A DNA stretch of 64,000 nucleotides from JAYYZW01 sp965217605 (lineage in GTDB: Bacteria; Pseudomonadota; Gammaproteobacteria; Ga0077536), in the NCBI GenBank assembly GCA_965217605.1, contig CBDCJB010000001.1, positions 372,001-436,000 of the forward strand, given 5' to 3'. The position numbers and the translations under genes are program-made. Within the stretch, counting starts at the first letter, position 1; every line of letters starts with the position of its first letter. The notes under the pieces are model-generated. The model worked only from the letters and a program-made list of their open reading frames with translations. It searched no databases and was not told the origin of the DNA. This document shows, piece by piece, positions 17,487-26,024 of the stretch.

Positions 17487-18599
17487 TCAGCAGAACTCGG
17501 TCCGGATGGCCGGGCCATGTTCATTCAGATCCGGTACGCGCGCGGGCGATTCAGTCGCATCGCCGACGCGGCGCACGAGCGAAACTTCGTTACCCGAGGT
17601 CTCAATCGTTTTTCGCTTCAGGGCCGGGTGGCGTTGCAGATCGCTGACGTCATTCAGGTTGCCGAACGCAATACCGCCTCGTTGGAGCTTGTCGGCCATC
17701 TCGGCGCGGCGGAAGCGTTTGAAGTAGGCTTCGATATCGACGCGTAGGGCATCTTTGTTCTCTACCCGAAGGATGTTTTCCTTATAGCGATCGTCCTCCG
17801 CCAACTCGGGCGCTTCGAGCACGTCACGGCACAACTGGGTCCACTCACGCTCGTTTTGTATGACGATGATGATGGGGCCGTCGGCCGTCTCATAAGCACT
17901 ACACGGTGCGATCTGGGCGTGGTCCAAACCGGTACCGTGCAGGAGTTTGTCGCCGTACTCATAGTAGCTCAGCGGCACCGCCATCCATTCGGACATGACT
18001 TCGAACAGCGACAGGTCGACGTGGGCACCGTGCCCGTCACGACCGCGCTTGATCAAGGCCTTCAGGATCTCGCCATAAGCCGTCAGGCCGGTCGAGATAT
18101 CGACGATGGATGTCCCCACCTTGCACGGCAAGCCGGGCGGACCGGTGACGGAACACAAACCGGTTTCGGCCTGTATGAGCGTGTCGTAGGCCTTCATCTC
18201 CTCATACTTGCCGCTCTGCCCGTAGCCGGAAATACTGCACATAACGAGATCCGGATTCATCTCGTGTATCGCCGCATAGCCGAAGCCGAGGCGGTCGACG
18301 GCGCCGGGCCGCAGATTCTGAATGAAGACATCGGCGCGTTTCAACAGGTTGCGAAGCAGGATCTGATCGGCGCCGGTTTTGAGATCGACGACGATCGACT
18401 CCTTACCACCGTTCAGCCACACCCAATACGCGCTGTCGCCTTTGATCACCTTGTCATACGCGCGTGCGAAATCGCCTTCTGGCCGTTCGAGCTTGATGAC
18501 CCGCGCACCGGCCTCGGCCAACAGGCGGCTGCAGTACGGACCGGCCACGGCCTGCTCGAGGCTGACGACGAGGAGACCGTCTAAAGCTGGCTCGGACAT
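17487..18599 (-). CDS. CaiB/BaiF family CoA-transferase
   Basis: 370-residue family III CoA-transferase that moves CoA between carboxylic acids through an aspartyl-CoA thioester. The catalytic aspartate is Asp167 in KVGTSIVDISTG. Other family motifs are LEQAVAGPYCSRLLAEAGA at the N-terminus, FIQNLRPGAVDRLGFGY, and CSISGYGQSGKY. Length is near the lower end of the family. It is 8 bases downstream of the aldehyde dehydrogenase in the leftward operon, consistent with CoA activation of an acid that the dehydrogenase produces. Donor and acceptor acids cannot be read from sequence. Confidence 0.92.
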   Translation of the reverse strand: MSEPALDGLLVVSLEQAVAGPYCSRLLAEAGARVIKLERPEGDFARAYDKVIKGDSAYWVWLNGGKESIVVDLKTGADQILLRNLLKRADVFIQNLRPGAVDRLGFGYAAIHEMNPDLVMCSISGYGQSGKYEEMKAYDTLIQAETGLCSVTGPPGLPCKVGTSIVDISTGLTAYGEILKALIKRGRDGHGAHVDLSLFEVMSEWMAVPLSYYEYGDKLLHGTGLDHAQIAPCSAYETADGPIIIVIQNEREWTQLCRDVLEAPELAEDDRYKENILRVENKDALRVDIEAYFKRFRRAEMADKLQRGGIAFGNLNDVSDLQRHPALKRKTIETSGNEVSLVRRVGDATESPARVPDLNEHGPAIRTEFC

Positions 18600-18607
18600 G
18601 ATTTTGA

Positions 18608-20119
18608 CTAGCGCAAGATAAACGGATTCGGGACATCAGCGGCGGTCGAGATCCATACGCTCTTGGTCTGCATATATTCGCGCATGGCCTCGATGCCATT
18701 CTCGCGGCCGAGTCCGCTTTGCTTGTAACCGCCGAACGGAGACATATAGCTCACGGCGCGGTAGGTATTGACCCACACGGTGCCGGCGCGAACCCGTTTC
18801 GAGACTTCCAGCGCACGTTTGATCGATTGCGTCCAGACACCCGCTGCCAAGCCGAAAGCGATATCGTTCGCGATCGCGACCGCTTCCTCGTCGTCCTTGA
18901 ACCGAATGATCGACAAAACCGGACCGAATACTTCCTCCTGCGCGATGCGCATCCCGTTGGTCACGCCACCGAAGATCGTAGGTTCGACGAAGTATCGGCT
19001 CGTGCCGCATTCCGGCCGCCCGTTCGCGGGACCGCCACCGAGCAGCACTTCGGCGCCTTCGTCTTTGGCGATCTGAATGTAGCTCAGTATCTTGTCGAAC
19101 TGGGGCGGCGTCGTGACGGGACCGACTTGGGTGTCACGCTCCATGGGATCACCCATGCGCGCCGTTTTGGCAAATTCGACGAGCTTCGCTACGAACGCAT
19201 CGTAAATACCGTCCTGCACCAACAGGCGCGATCCCGCTATACAAGTCTGACCGGTTGCCGCGAAGATCCCCGACACGGCGCCTTTGACGGCATTGTCGAT
19301 GTCCGCGTCGTCGAAGATGATGTTCGGCGACTTGCCGCCGAGTTCGAGCGTACAACGCTTGAGACCTTTGGCCGCGGCCTGGTAGACGATCGCTCCGCTT
19401 TGGCTACCACCTGTAAACGCAACTTTGGCCACTTTGGGGTGCTCGACGAGGGCCGCGCCGACTTCCGCACCGAAGCCCGTGACGACATTGACGACGCCCG
19501 GTGGAAACCCCGCCTTATCGATCAGCTCGACGAATCGTAACGTCGAGGTGGAGGTGAATTCGGACGGTTTGATGACGATGGTGTTGCCGGCCGCGAGCGC
19601 GGGCGCGAGCTTGAACGACAGTAATAAGAGCGGTGAATTCCACGGCGTGATGGCAACGACGACGCCGAGCGGCTCGTGCAGCGTGTAAGTAAAGGTGTCC
19701 GGCTTGTCGATCGGGATCACCGATCCTTCGATCTTGTCGGCAAGGCCGCCGTAGTAGTAATACCACTGCGGGAGATAGCCGGTCTGCGCCGCCATCTCGC
19801 TGATGAGTTTGCCGTTATCACGCACCTCATACTCCGCGAGCTCCTCGGCGTGCTCGGCGATCAAATCGCCCAAACGCCGCAACAAGGCGCCACGTTGCGT
19901 CGCCGTCATCGCCGGCCACTCGCCGTGCGTGAAGGCATTATGGGCAGCTGCGACGGCCTGATCCGCTTCGAGTTCCCCGCAGCGCGCGATCTCCGCCCAA
20001 GTCGCCGAGGTATAGGGATTCATCGTTTCGAAATACTCGCCCGATTTGGGCGCGACGTTCTTACCGCCGATGTACGCGTTGAAGCGCGGCAGGGTCACCG
20101 CATCTGCTCGTTCAGCCAT
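18608..20119 (-). CDS. aldehyde dehydrogenase
   Basis: 503-residue NAD(P)-dependent aldehyde dehydrogenase, oxidising an aldehyde to a carboxylate. The nucleophile is Cys293 in ATGQTCIAGSR, the general base glutamate lies in LELGGKSPN, and the cofactor loop is FTGGSQSG. TPWNSPLLLLSFKLAPALAAGN and QEEVFGPVLSIIRFKDDEEA are the usual ALDH blocks, and the C-terminal tail YMQTKSVW is present. It is full length and cytoplasmic. Position between an ACAD and a CoA-transferase suggests that it makes the acid that is then activated to a thioester. Confidence 0.93.
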   Translation of the reverse strand: MAERADAVTLPRFNAYIGGKNVAPKSGEYFETMNPYTSATWAEIARCGELEADQAVAAAHNAFTHGEWPAMTATQRGALLRRLGDLIAEHAEELAEYEVRDNGKLISEMAAQTGYLPQWYYYYGGLADKIEGSVIPIDKPDTFTYTLHEPLGVVVAITPWNSPLLLLSFKLAPALAAGNTIVIKPSEFTSTSTLRFVELIDKAGFPPGVVNVVTGFGAEVGAALVEHPKVAKVAFTGGSQSGAIVYQAAAKGLKRCTLELGGKSPNIIFDDADIDNAVKGAVSGIFAATGQTCIAGSRLLVQDGIYDAFVAKLVEFAKTARMGDPMERDTQVGPVTTPPQFDKILSYIQIAKDEGAEVLLGGGPANGRPECGTSRYFVEPTIFGGVTNGMRIAQEEVFGPVLSIIRFKDDEEAVAIANDIAFGLAAGVWTQSIKRALEVSKRVRAGTVWVNTYRAVSYMSPFGGYKQSGLGRENGIEAMREYMQTKSVWISTAADVPNPFILR

Positions 20120-20127
20120 GATTACTC

Positions 20128-21291
20128 CTAGTAAGAACGCGGCAGCCCGAGTTCATGCTCACTGAGGTAGGTCAAGATCAAGTTGGTCGATATCGGTGCG
20201 ATCTGATAGAGCCGTGCCTCGCGAAACTTACGCTCGATATCGTATTCCTCCGCGACCGCATAGCCGCCGAAGGTCTGCATGCAGGTGTCGGCCGCCGCCC
20301 ACGAGGCTTCGGAAGCCAATAATTTCGCCAAATTGGCCTGAGTGCCGGCGTTGTCGCCTGATTCATAGGTGCGGCAGGCTTTGTCGAGCACCGCTTCGGC
20401 GGCTTCGGTCTGCGCGTAGGCGCGCGCGATCGGGAATTGAATCCCCTGGTTCTGCCCGATCGGGCGACCGAACACCACGCGCTCGCGCGCATAGTCGGAG
20501 GCCTTTTTGATGAACCAGCGCGCATCCCCGATGCATTCGGCTGCGATCAAGATCCGTTCCGCATTCATGCCGGACAAGATGTAGCGAAACCCCTTGCCTT
20601 CCTCGCCGATCAGGCTGGACGCCGGTATGTGCATGTCGTCGAAAAAGATCTCGGTCGTGGAATGATTGATCATGGTGCGGATGGGTTTGATCGTCATGCC
20701 GTTGTTCTTCGCGTCGCGCATGTCGATTAAGAACACCGACAAACCGTCCGAGCGCTTCTCAACGTCCTCTTTCGCCGTCGTGCGAGCGAGCAGGAGCATG
20801 AGATCCGAATGCTCCGCCCGCGACGTCCACACCTTCTGACCATTGACGATGTACCCGTCACCATCACGCACGGCGAAGGTCGAGATGCTGGTCGTGTCCG
20901 TACCCGCAGTCGGTTCCGTCACGCCGAACGCCTGCAGGCAAAGCTCGCCCGATGCGATCCCCGGCAGGTATTGTGCTTTCTGATCTTTACTGCCGTGACG
21001 AAGCACCGTCCCCATGGTGTACATCTGGGCGTGACAGGCGCCGGCGTTCGCGCCGAACTCGTGGATGGCCTTCATGATCTCGCTGCCTATCGAGATCGGC
21101 AGCCCGCTACCGCCATACTCTTCGGGGATCAACGACGCGAGTAAGCCGAGCTCCGTCAGCTTATCGACAAATTCCTTGGGGTAAACCCGGTCGCGGTCTT
21201 TCTCGCGCCAGTATTCACCCGGAAATTCCTCACAGACTTTCTGGATGGTATCGCGCAGCTGCGATACGAGTTCTTCGTGGTCATCGGTCAT
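20128..21291 (-). CDS. acyl-CoA dehydrogenase
   Basis: 387-residue FAD-dependent acyl-CoA dehydrogenase. LQAFGVTEPTAGTDTTSIST is the flavin/substrate-binding signature, ARERVVFGRPIGQNQGIQFPIA the C-terminal domain motif, and MQTFGGYAVAEEYDIERKFREARL the last helix region. Near the end the usual EGTxEIQR segment is replaced by QIAPISTNLI, so the standard catalytic glutamate of the short/medium-chain type is missing at that place; the base may be elsewhere, as in other subfamilies with this ending. The start overlaps the stop of the upstream hydrolase gene by 4 bases (ATGA), so the two are coupled. Confidence 0.9.
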   Translation of the reverse strand: MTDDHEELVSQLRDTIQKVCEEFPGEYWREKDRDRVYPKEFVDKLTELGLLASLIPEEYGGSGLPISIGSEIMKAIHEFGANAGACHAQMYTMGTVLRHGSKDQKAQYLPGIASGELCLQAFGVTEPTAGTDTTSISTFAVRDGDGYIVNGQKVWTSRAEHSDLMLLLARTTAKEDVEKRSDGLSVFLIDMRDAKNNGMTIKPIRTMINHSTTEIFFDDMHIPASSLIGEEGKGFRYILSGMNAERILIAAECIGDARWFIKKASDYARERVVFGRPIGQNQGIQFPIARAYAQTEAAEAVLDKACRTYESGDNAGTQANLAKLLASEASWAAADTCMQTFGGYAVAEEYDIERKFREARLYQIAPISTNLILTYLSEHELGLPRSY

Positions 21292-22139
21292 GCCAGCGCG
21301 AGAATTTTTTCCAGCACCGGCATCAGATAACGGTTGAACAGCTCGGGGTTTTCACTCATCGGAAAATGCCCGATCTCCTCCATGATGATGCATTCGGAGT
21401 TTTTCGTGTTCTTGGCCGCCTCTTCGGTCATCTCGGGCGTGCACGCAAAATCATAGACGCCCGTCATGTAATAGATCGGCACTTCACCGGATAGTTTTTC
21501 GGTACGGCCACGGAAATCGTGGTCCACACTGTAGAAATAGAGGTCACCCTTGAATACGCCCGGTCCGCCCTGTGCGTAATACCACCACGTTTCCCAACGA
21601 TACTTATCGGGGCTCTGCGGCGCCATGAGGCCGAACACCGAGGTTGCACAGGTCTCACCCCCGTGGATGTGCGAATGACGCAACCAGTCGATATGCCAGC
21701 CCGGTGAATACTCACACGCCTCGATCGCGATCAGCGCTTTGAGCTCGGACTCATAATTTTCGGCAAGATGCATACAGATGTTGCCGCCCATGGAGCTGCC
21801 CATGATCACCGGTTTGTCCAAACCCAACTCGCGGCAGAAGGACATCAGGATGCCCGCATAGAACTTTGCGGTTAGCTTGTATTCGTCGTCTTCCTTGTAC
21901 CAGTCGTAAGGTGGAATCGACTTGCCATGGCGCGGAATGTCGAGCGCAATGACGCGGAAGTCCTTATTGATCGCCGGATCGCACAGTTGATGCCGCCATT
22001 CCCGCGAATCGGTACCCGCCGTATGCAGGCAGACCATCGGAACGCCTTCACCCGCCTCTTCGAAAAAGATGCGGTAATCCGTACCTTCGTACGGCACCCA
22101 GATATAACGTCCCGTGATCGGTTCGATATTGGCCATCAT
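21288..22139 (-). CDS. alpha/beta hydrolase
   Basis: 283-residue alpha/beta hydrolase. The nucleophile elbow is GSSMGGNICMHLAENY, the oxyanion region is VCLHTAGTDSREWRHQL, and a late HF in EEIGHFPMSENPELFN supplies the catalytic histidine. No signal peptide. It is the second gene of the leftward operon, 19 bases after the SCP2-like gene and overlapping the ACAD gene by 4 bases. It resembles C-C bond or ester hydrolases of aromatic and alicyclic pathways, but the substrate is unknown. Confidence 0.88.
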   Translation of the reverse strand: MMANIEPITGRYIWVPYEGTDYRIFFEEAGEGVPMVCLHTAGTDSREWRHQLCDPAINKDFRVIALDIPRHGKSIPPYDWYKEDDEYKLTAKFYAGILMSFCRELGLDKPVIMGSSMGGNICMHLAENYESELKALIAIEACEYSPGWHIDWLRHSHIHGGETCATSVFGLMAPQSPDKYRWETWWYYAQGGPGVFKGDLYFYSVDHDFRGRTEKLSGEVPIYYMTGVYDFACTPEMTEEAAKNTKNSECIIMEEIGHFPMSENPELFNRYLMPVLEKILALA

Positions 22140-22158
22140 TGTTCTCCTTATTTTAAGG

Positions 22159-22536
22159 TCAGATCTCGCGCATGCGGTCCAGCGCCCACATCAAGGCGCG
22201 CATGTTTTGCCACAAGACCATCTGATCGCCGTCGAGCGTCACGCGTCCGTGCAACGGGTGCGCCATCGCCCATAGGTCGTTGTACATGGGCGGCGGCGTT
22301 TCCTGGCAGAATTTCTTCCAGCTTTCGGCCGGGCCTTTGATGGCGAGTTCGTAGCAGGTTTCCGGCCCGAACTCATCGGTAACCTCCGCTAGCTTGCCCT
22401 GGTCAAACGAAACGACGTATTGATGGTCGCCAAAACCGAACAGCAGATTGGCGGTGAAGTGCTTACCGATCCAACTCATCGGGCCGTTGTTGTTGACCGC
22501 GTCCTGCCATTTTTTCATCCAGGACATATCGAACAT
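22159..22536 (-). CDS. SCP2-like sterol-transfer-family protein
   Basis: 125-residue small cytoplasmic protein that looks like a single SCP2 domain: a FTANLLFGFGDHQYVVSFDQGKL strand-rich start and GRVTLDGDQMVLWQNMRALMWAL at the end, where SCP2 proteins have a substrate-loading G-D-x-x segment. SCP2 domains bind acyl chains, sterols or CoA esters. It is the promoter-proximal gene of the leftward operon. A role in binding a hydrophobic pathway substrate is an inference, and the family match is moderate because the sequence is divergent. Confidence 0.6.
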   Translation of the reverse strand: MFDMSWMKKWQDAVNNNGPMSWIGKHFTANLLFGFGDHQYVVSFDQGKLAEVTDEFGPETCYELAIKGPAESWKKFCQETPPPMYNDLWAMAHPLHGRVTLDGDQMVLWQNMRALMWALDRMREI

Positions 22537-22608
22537 AGCTACCTCCCCGGAATGATCGTTCGTGATGTTGTGAGGGGCTGACGATCAGACCGAATTAGTC
22601 CAGATCTG

Positions 22609-23106
22609 TCAAGGCGGCGCCTGCAGTACGCTGAGGTTTTCTGCGCGTCGCGCGGCGTCCGGGTCGGGGCACGCAGCGACCGCCTCGATGGCATCGATAT
22701 AGCTGCGGGGAAACCCGTGATAATGCGCGCCAGCCAACACCAATGCCTTGTACCAATCATGCGGTTGTAAGCGCGAGTCGATATAGTCTGCTTTGGCGCT
22801 GTAAAAGAAACAGGCGCCTAAGCCTTCGACCTCCAGCCAAGCTTCATCGTAACCTCGGCCGAGTCCTTCTATACGATCGAGAATTTGTTTATCCGACGGA
22901 GTGATCGCGTACACGGCGCCAAACGCCTTGGTATCGGCGTCCGCCGCCAGATTGCATTTCCCCGAGCCATCGCCGCCGCGCTTATTGAATTCGAGTTTCC
23001 AGCCGTTTAATTCAAACGCGCCAAGGGTATCGGCGACTGCGATTCGCGCCTTCAGGCGTGGCGGGTACAAATTGGATCCATACGCGAGATAGTTCATCAT
23101 CTCCAT
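22609..23106 (-). CDS. gamma-glutamylcyclotransferase family protein
   Basis: 165-residue protein with the AIG2/GGCT-fold signature YLAYGSNLYPPRLKAR at the N-terminus and the likely catalytic glutamate in ILDRIEGLGRGYDEAW. Enzymes of this fold release 5-oxoproline from gamma-glutamyl peptides or amines. Several ATG codons (23106, 23100, 23097) are possible starts. The gene is head to head with the LLM gene at 23109, only 2 bases apart, so the promoter of each must lie within the other's coding sequence. Function in this context is not clear. Confidence 0.85.
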   Translation of the reverse strand: MEMMNYLAYGSNLYPPRLKARIAVADTLGAFELNGWKLEFNKRGGDGSGKCNLAADADTKAFGAVYAITPSDKQILDRIEGLGRGYDEAWLEVEGLGACFFYSAKADYIDSRLQPHDWYKALVLAGAHYHGFPRSYIDAIEAVAACPDPDAARRAENLSVLQAPP

Positions 23107-23108
23107 CC

Positions 23109-24233
23109 ATGCATCATCTGGACGACATCAAGGAATGGCGGCGCCGGCATGTGCCCGTGTTCAACGACAATAAGCTCAAGCTCGGTATCTTCGGCCAGAA
23201 CTGCAGCAATGGCTGCACCATAACCCATGCCGAAACCACCTTCGAGCCAACCTACGAGCACAGCCTCAAGATCAGTCAACTCGCCGACGATCTCGGGCTC
23301 GAATTACTCGTCCCGGTGGGCCGCTGGAAGCATTTCGGTGGGACGACCAAATTCAATGCCGACAACCTGGAGGTCTTCACCTGGGCCACGGCGATGGCAT
23401 GCAGCACCCGCAACATCATGGTCTTCGCGACCGCGCACGTGCCGACCGTACATCCGCTGTTCGCAGCCAAACAATGCGCCACGATCGACAACATTTCAGC
23501 GGGGCGCTTTGGTCTCAACATCGTGAGTGGCTGGTTTCGCCCCGAGATCGAGATGTTCGGCATCGAACAGCTCGAGCACGGGGAGCGTTACCGTCTTACC
23601 GATGAGTGGTTGACCTGCATCAAACGCGCCTGGGTAGAGCAGGATTTCGATCACGCCGGCGAGTTTTTCAATATCAAGGAGGGCTTCCTGTTACCGAAGC
23701 CGATCCAGAAACCCTGGCCGGTACTCATCAACGCCGGCAGCTCTGACGCCGGACGCGAATTTTCAGCCCGGCACGTCGATTTCAACTTCACCAGCATCAC
23801 TACCGTGGACGAGACGCAGGTCAAGATCGACGACGTTAAAAAGCGCGCAGCGGCTCACAAGCGCGAATGCGGGGTCATGACCTACGGTATCGTGTGCTGC
23901 CGAGATACGGAAAAAGAGGCGCAAGAACTCTACGATTACATCGTCAGGGAAGGCGATTGGGAAGCGACGGAAAACATCATACGCATGCTCGGGATCGAGA
24001 GCGGCTCGTTCGGCGACGTCGAGTCGGTACGCCGCTTCGGCGAGCGCTTTATCGCGGGCTGGGGCGGGTACCCGCTCGTCGGCACGCCCGAGCAGGTCGT
24101 CGACAAAATGCAGGCGGTACACGCAATGGGTATCGAAGGTTTCATCCTCTCGTGGCTGGATTACTTCGAGGAGCTCAAATACTTCGGCGAGCGCGTCATG
24201 CCTTTGATGCGCGAGGCCGGCTTAAGACAATAG
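23109..24233 (+). CDS. LLM-class flavin-dependent monooxygenase (RutA/DmoA-like)
   Basis: 374-residue TIM-barrel luciferase-like enzyme. KLGIFGQNCSNGCTITHAE at the start, VPTVHPLFAAKQCATIDNIS, GRFGLNIVSGWFRPEIEMFG and the C-terminal GWGGYPLVGTPEQVVDKM place it with RutA, dimethylsulfone and dibenzothiophene-type FMNH2 monooxygenases rather than with F420 enzymes. It should need reduced flavin from a reductase. ATG 23109 is supported by alignment with the paralogue at 58731, which begins at the same position. Two relatives occur here: a full-length one at 51033 and an internally deleted one at 58731. ACAD follows 26 bases later. Confidence 0.88.
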   Translation: MHHLDDIKEWRRRHVPVFNDNKLKLGIFGQNCSNGCTITHAETTFEPTYEHSLKISQLADDLGLELLVPVGRWKHFGGTTKFNADNLEVFTWATAMACSTRNIMVFATAHVPTVHPLFAAKQCATIDNISAGRFGLNIVSGWFRPEIEMFGIEQLEHGERYRLTDEWLTCIKRAWVEQDFDHAGEFFNIKEGFLLPKPIQKPWPVLINAGSSDAGREFSARHVDFNFTSITTVDETQVKIDDVKKRAAAHKRECGVMTYGIVCCRDTEKEAQELYDYIVREGDWEATENIIRMLGIESGSFGDVESVRRFGERFIAGWGGYPLVGTPEQVVDKMQAVHAMGIEGFILSWLDYFEELKYFGERVMPLMREAGLRQ

Positions 24234-24259
24234 ATCACGCACTAGAACGAGGACCGAAC

Positions 24260-25426
24260 ATGGCCGCTTCCGCAGAACAATTCACCACAGAAGACGAGAC
24301 CCAGATCCTGGACTCGATCGCCACCTGGCTCGACAAAGAGGTTCGCCCCGTGGTCAAGCATTTCGATCACGAGGATGAGTATCCGGAAGATCTGGTGAAA
24401 CAAATGAAGGAACTGGGGTTGTTCTCTCTGATGTATCCCGTCGAGCACGGCGGCCTCGGTATGAACGCGTCGAGCTATGCCAAGGTCATCACCTTGCTCT
24501 GCGAAACCTGGATGAGTCTGGCGGGGGTGATCAATACACACATGATGCTCGGTCACTTGATCTCGCGCTTCGGAACCGAAGAACAGAAAACAGGTTTCCT
24601 GCCAAAACTCGCAGCCGCCAAATTACATGGCGTGCTATGCCTGACCGAACCCGACGCCGGCACCGATCTGCAGGGCATCAAGACCCAGGCCAAACGCGAC
24701 GGCGATGAATACGTTCTCAATGGTTCCAAGATGTGGATCACCAACGGCATGTATGGATCGCTGTACGCCATCCTGACCAAGACGAACCCCGATGCCGAAC
24801 CCGCGCACAAAGGCATGACCATGTTCCTGGCCGAACGCGGGCCCGGCTTCAATGTCGACGGCAAGCTCAAAAAGCTCGGCTACCGCGGCGTCGAAAGCGT
24901 GGCCTTGAGCTTCGACGACTACCGGATCGCGGCCGACCGCATACTGGGTGGCGAAGTAGGCCACGGCTTTCACCACGCCGTCGGCGGCCTCGAGCTCGGC
25001 CGCATCAACGTCGCCGCACGTGCGGTTGGCGTCGCCCGCGCCGCAATGAACGACGCTCTGCGCTACGCCCAGGAACGCAAGACCTTTGGCAAGCCGATCT
25101 GCGAACACCAGTCGATCCAGATCAAGCTGGCCGACATGGCCACGCGTGTCGAAGCGTCGCGCCTATTGGTCGAGCAAGCCGCCGCGAAATACGACGCCGG
25201 CGAACGCTGCGACCTGGAGGCCGGGATGGCGAAGTTGTTCGCGTCGGAAGCGGCGATGGATAACGCCAGCGAAGCCATGCGCGTACACGGCGGTTACGGT
25301 TATTCGGAGGAATTCGACGTCGAGCGGTATTACCGCGATGCGCCGTTAATGTGCATTGGCGAAGGGACCAATGAGATCCAGAGGGTCTTGATCGCGCGGC
25401 AGTTGGTTAAACGAAATCCGGCCTGA
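24260..25426 (+). CDS. acyl-CoA dehydrogenase
   Basis: 388-residue acyl-CoA dehydrogenase with all standard motifs: LCLTEPDAGTDLQGIKTQAK, ITNGMYGSLYAIL, RKTFGKPICEHQSIQIKLADM, and VHGGYGYSEEFDVERYYRDA. The catalytic glutamate is present in CIGEGTNEIQR. The start ATG 24260 has GAGGACC upstream; the longer open frame from 23867 overlaps the LLM gene and is a shadow. It follows the LLM enzyme on the same strand, and the stop codon is followed at once by GTG of the truncated FAD monooxygenase. Confidence 0.93.
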   Translation: MAASAEQFTTEDETQILDSIATWLDKEVRPVVKHFDHEDEYPEDLVKQMKELGLFSLMYPVEHGGLGMNASSYAKVITLLCETWMSLAGVINTHMMLGHLISRFGTEEQKTGFLPKLAAAKLHGVLCLTEPDAGTDLQGIKTQAKRDGDEYVLNGSKMWITNGMYGSLYAILTKTNPDAEPAHKGMTMFLAERGPGFNVDGKLKKLGYRGVESVALSFDDYRIAADRILGGEVGHGFHHAVGGLELGRINVAARAVGVARAAMNDALRYAQERKTFGKPICEHQSIQIKLADMATRVEASRLLVEQAAAKYDAGERCDLEAGMAKLFASEAAMDNASEAMRVHGGYGYSEEFDVERYYRDAPLMCIGEGTNEIQRVLIARQLVKRNPA

Positions 25427-25627
25427 GTGGATTCGCATGCTCCGCATGAAACGCCTGACGTCATCATCGTTGGTGGTGCCATAGGGGGCAGCTCGCTGGC
25501 GGCCGGCTTGGCACAGGGTGGTCAGCGTAGAATTCTATTAGCGCGTTCGACGCCAATATTTGTCCGGAAAGGAGCTACTCCTTTTTGTTTCCTATTGAGT
25601 CGAATCCTTGGTCTCGAAGCTTATTAA
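25427..25627 (+). pseudogene. 5' fragment of FAD-dependent monooxygenase
   Basis: The GTG directly after the ACAD stop opens a frame encoding DVIIVGGAIGGSSLAAGLAQGG followed by RRILLARST, the Rossmann beta-alpha-beta FAD motif of class A flavoprotein monooxygenases (family size about 350-550 residues). Similarity ends at about base 25555, after some 43 residues; the remaining codons run into the 3' end of the lipoprotein gene on the other strand. The gene was cut off when the 25.6-28.1 kb segment arrived or its remainder was deleted. No other piece of it was found in the window. Confidence 0.75.
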
Positions 25628-25805
25628 CACACTTCTTATCATTCGATTTTTGTATGTGGTATCCGATCACACCAGCTAACAGCGAGCCGGTGGCACTGCC
25701 ACCACATTGTTCCACCTGGCCTGTTTCCGAGTTTTTCATCACCGTTCTCGGTGTTGAACAAGCCGAAATGACGGCCACTACGAATAAGACGAATATCGTC
25801 CTCAT
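25575..25805 (-). CDS. small lipoprotein with glycine-rich segment
   Basis: 76-residue predicted lipoprotein. The signal MRTIFVLFVVAVISAC ends in a lipobox with Cys16. The mature part has a conserved block ETGQVEQCGGSATGSLLAGVIGYHI, with GxxxG spacing like glycine-zipper envelope proteins, then a charged tail. Function unknown. A second copy of the gene lies just upstream on the same strand but is broken by an IS element and a nonsense codon, so this is the intact member of a tandem duplicate. Base composition is more AT-rich than the flanking catabolic genes. Confidence 0.65.
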   Translation of the reverse strand: MRTIFVLFVVAVISACSTPRTVMKNSETGQVEQCGGSATGSLLAGVIGYHIQKSNDKKCVNKLRDQGFDSIGNKKE

Positions 25806-26020
25806 GGTCAGTCTACTCCCGTTTGCACACCCTATTTAGCTTTTCAATTCACTGGTCTTCGGTCTCCATCGTATCGAACCCTTGTTTGAGATACTCATTC
25901 ACGCATTTTCAGTCATTAGATTTTTGTATGTGATATCCGAGCACCCCTCCCACAAAGGATCCCGTCGCAGTCCCACCGCATTGCGTGACCTGTCCGGTTT
26001 CAGGATTCTTCATCACGGTC

Positions 26021-26024
26021 CTAG
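26021..26024. repeat. CTAG target-site duplication, left copy
   Basis: Four-base duplication flanking the IS1380-family element; the other copy is at 27637-27640. It was identified by reconstructing the lipoprotein reading frame interrupted by the insertion. Confidence 0.75.

Noticed and set aside
25909..25911. TGA in the second lipoprotein copy as a selenocysteine codon
   Set aside because: The paralogue has lysine at this position and the copy is already broken by an IS element.
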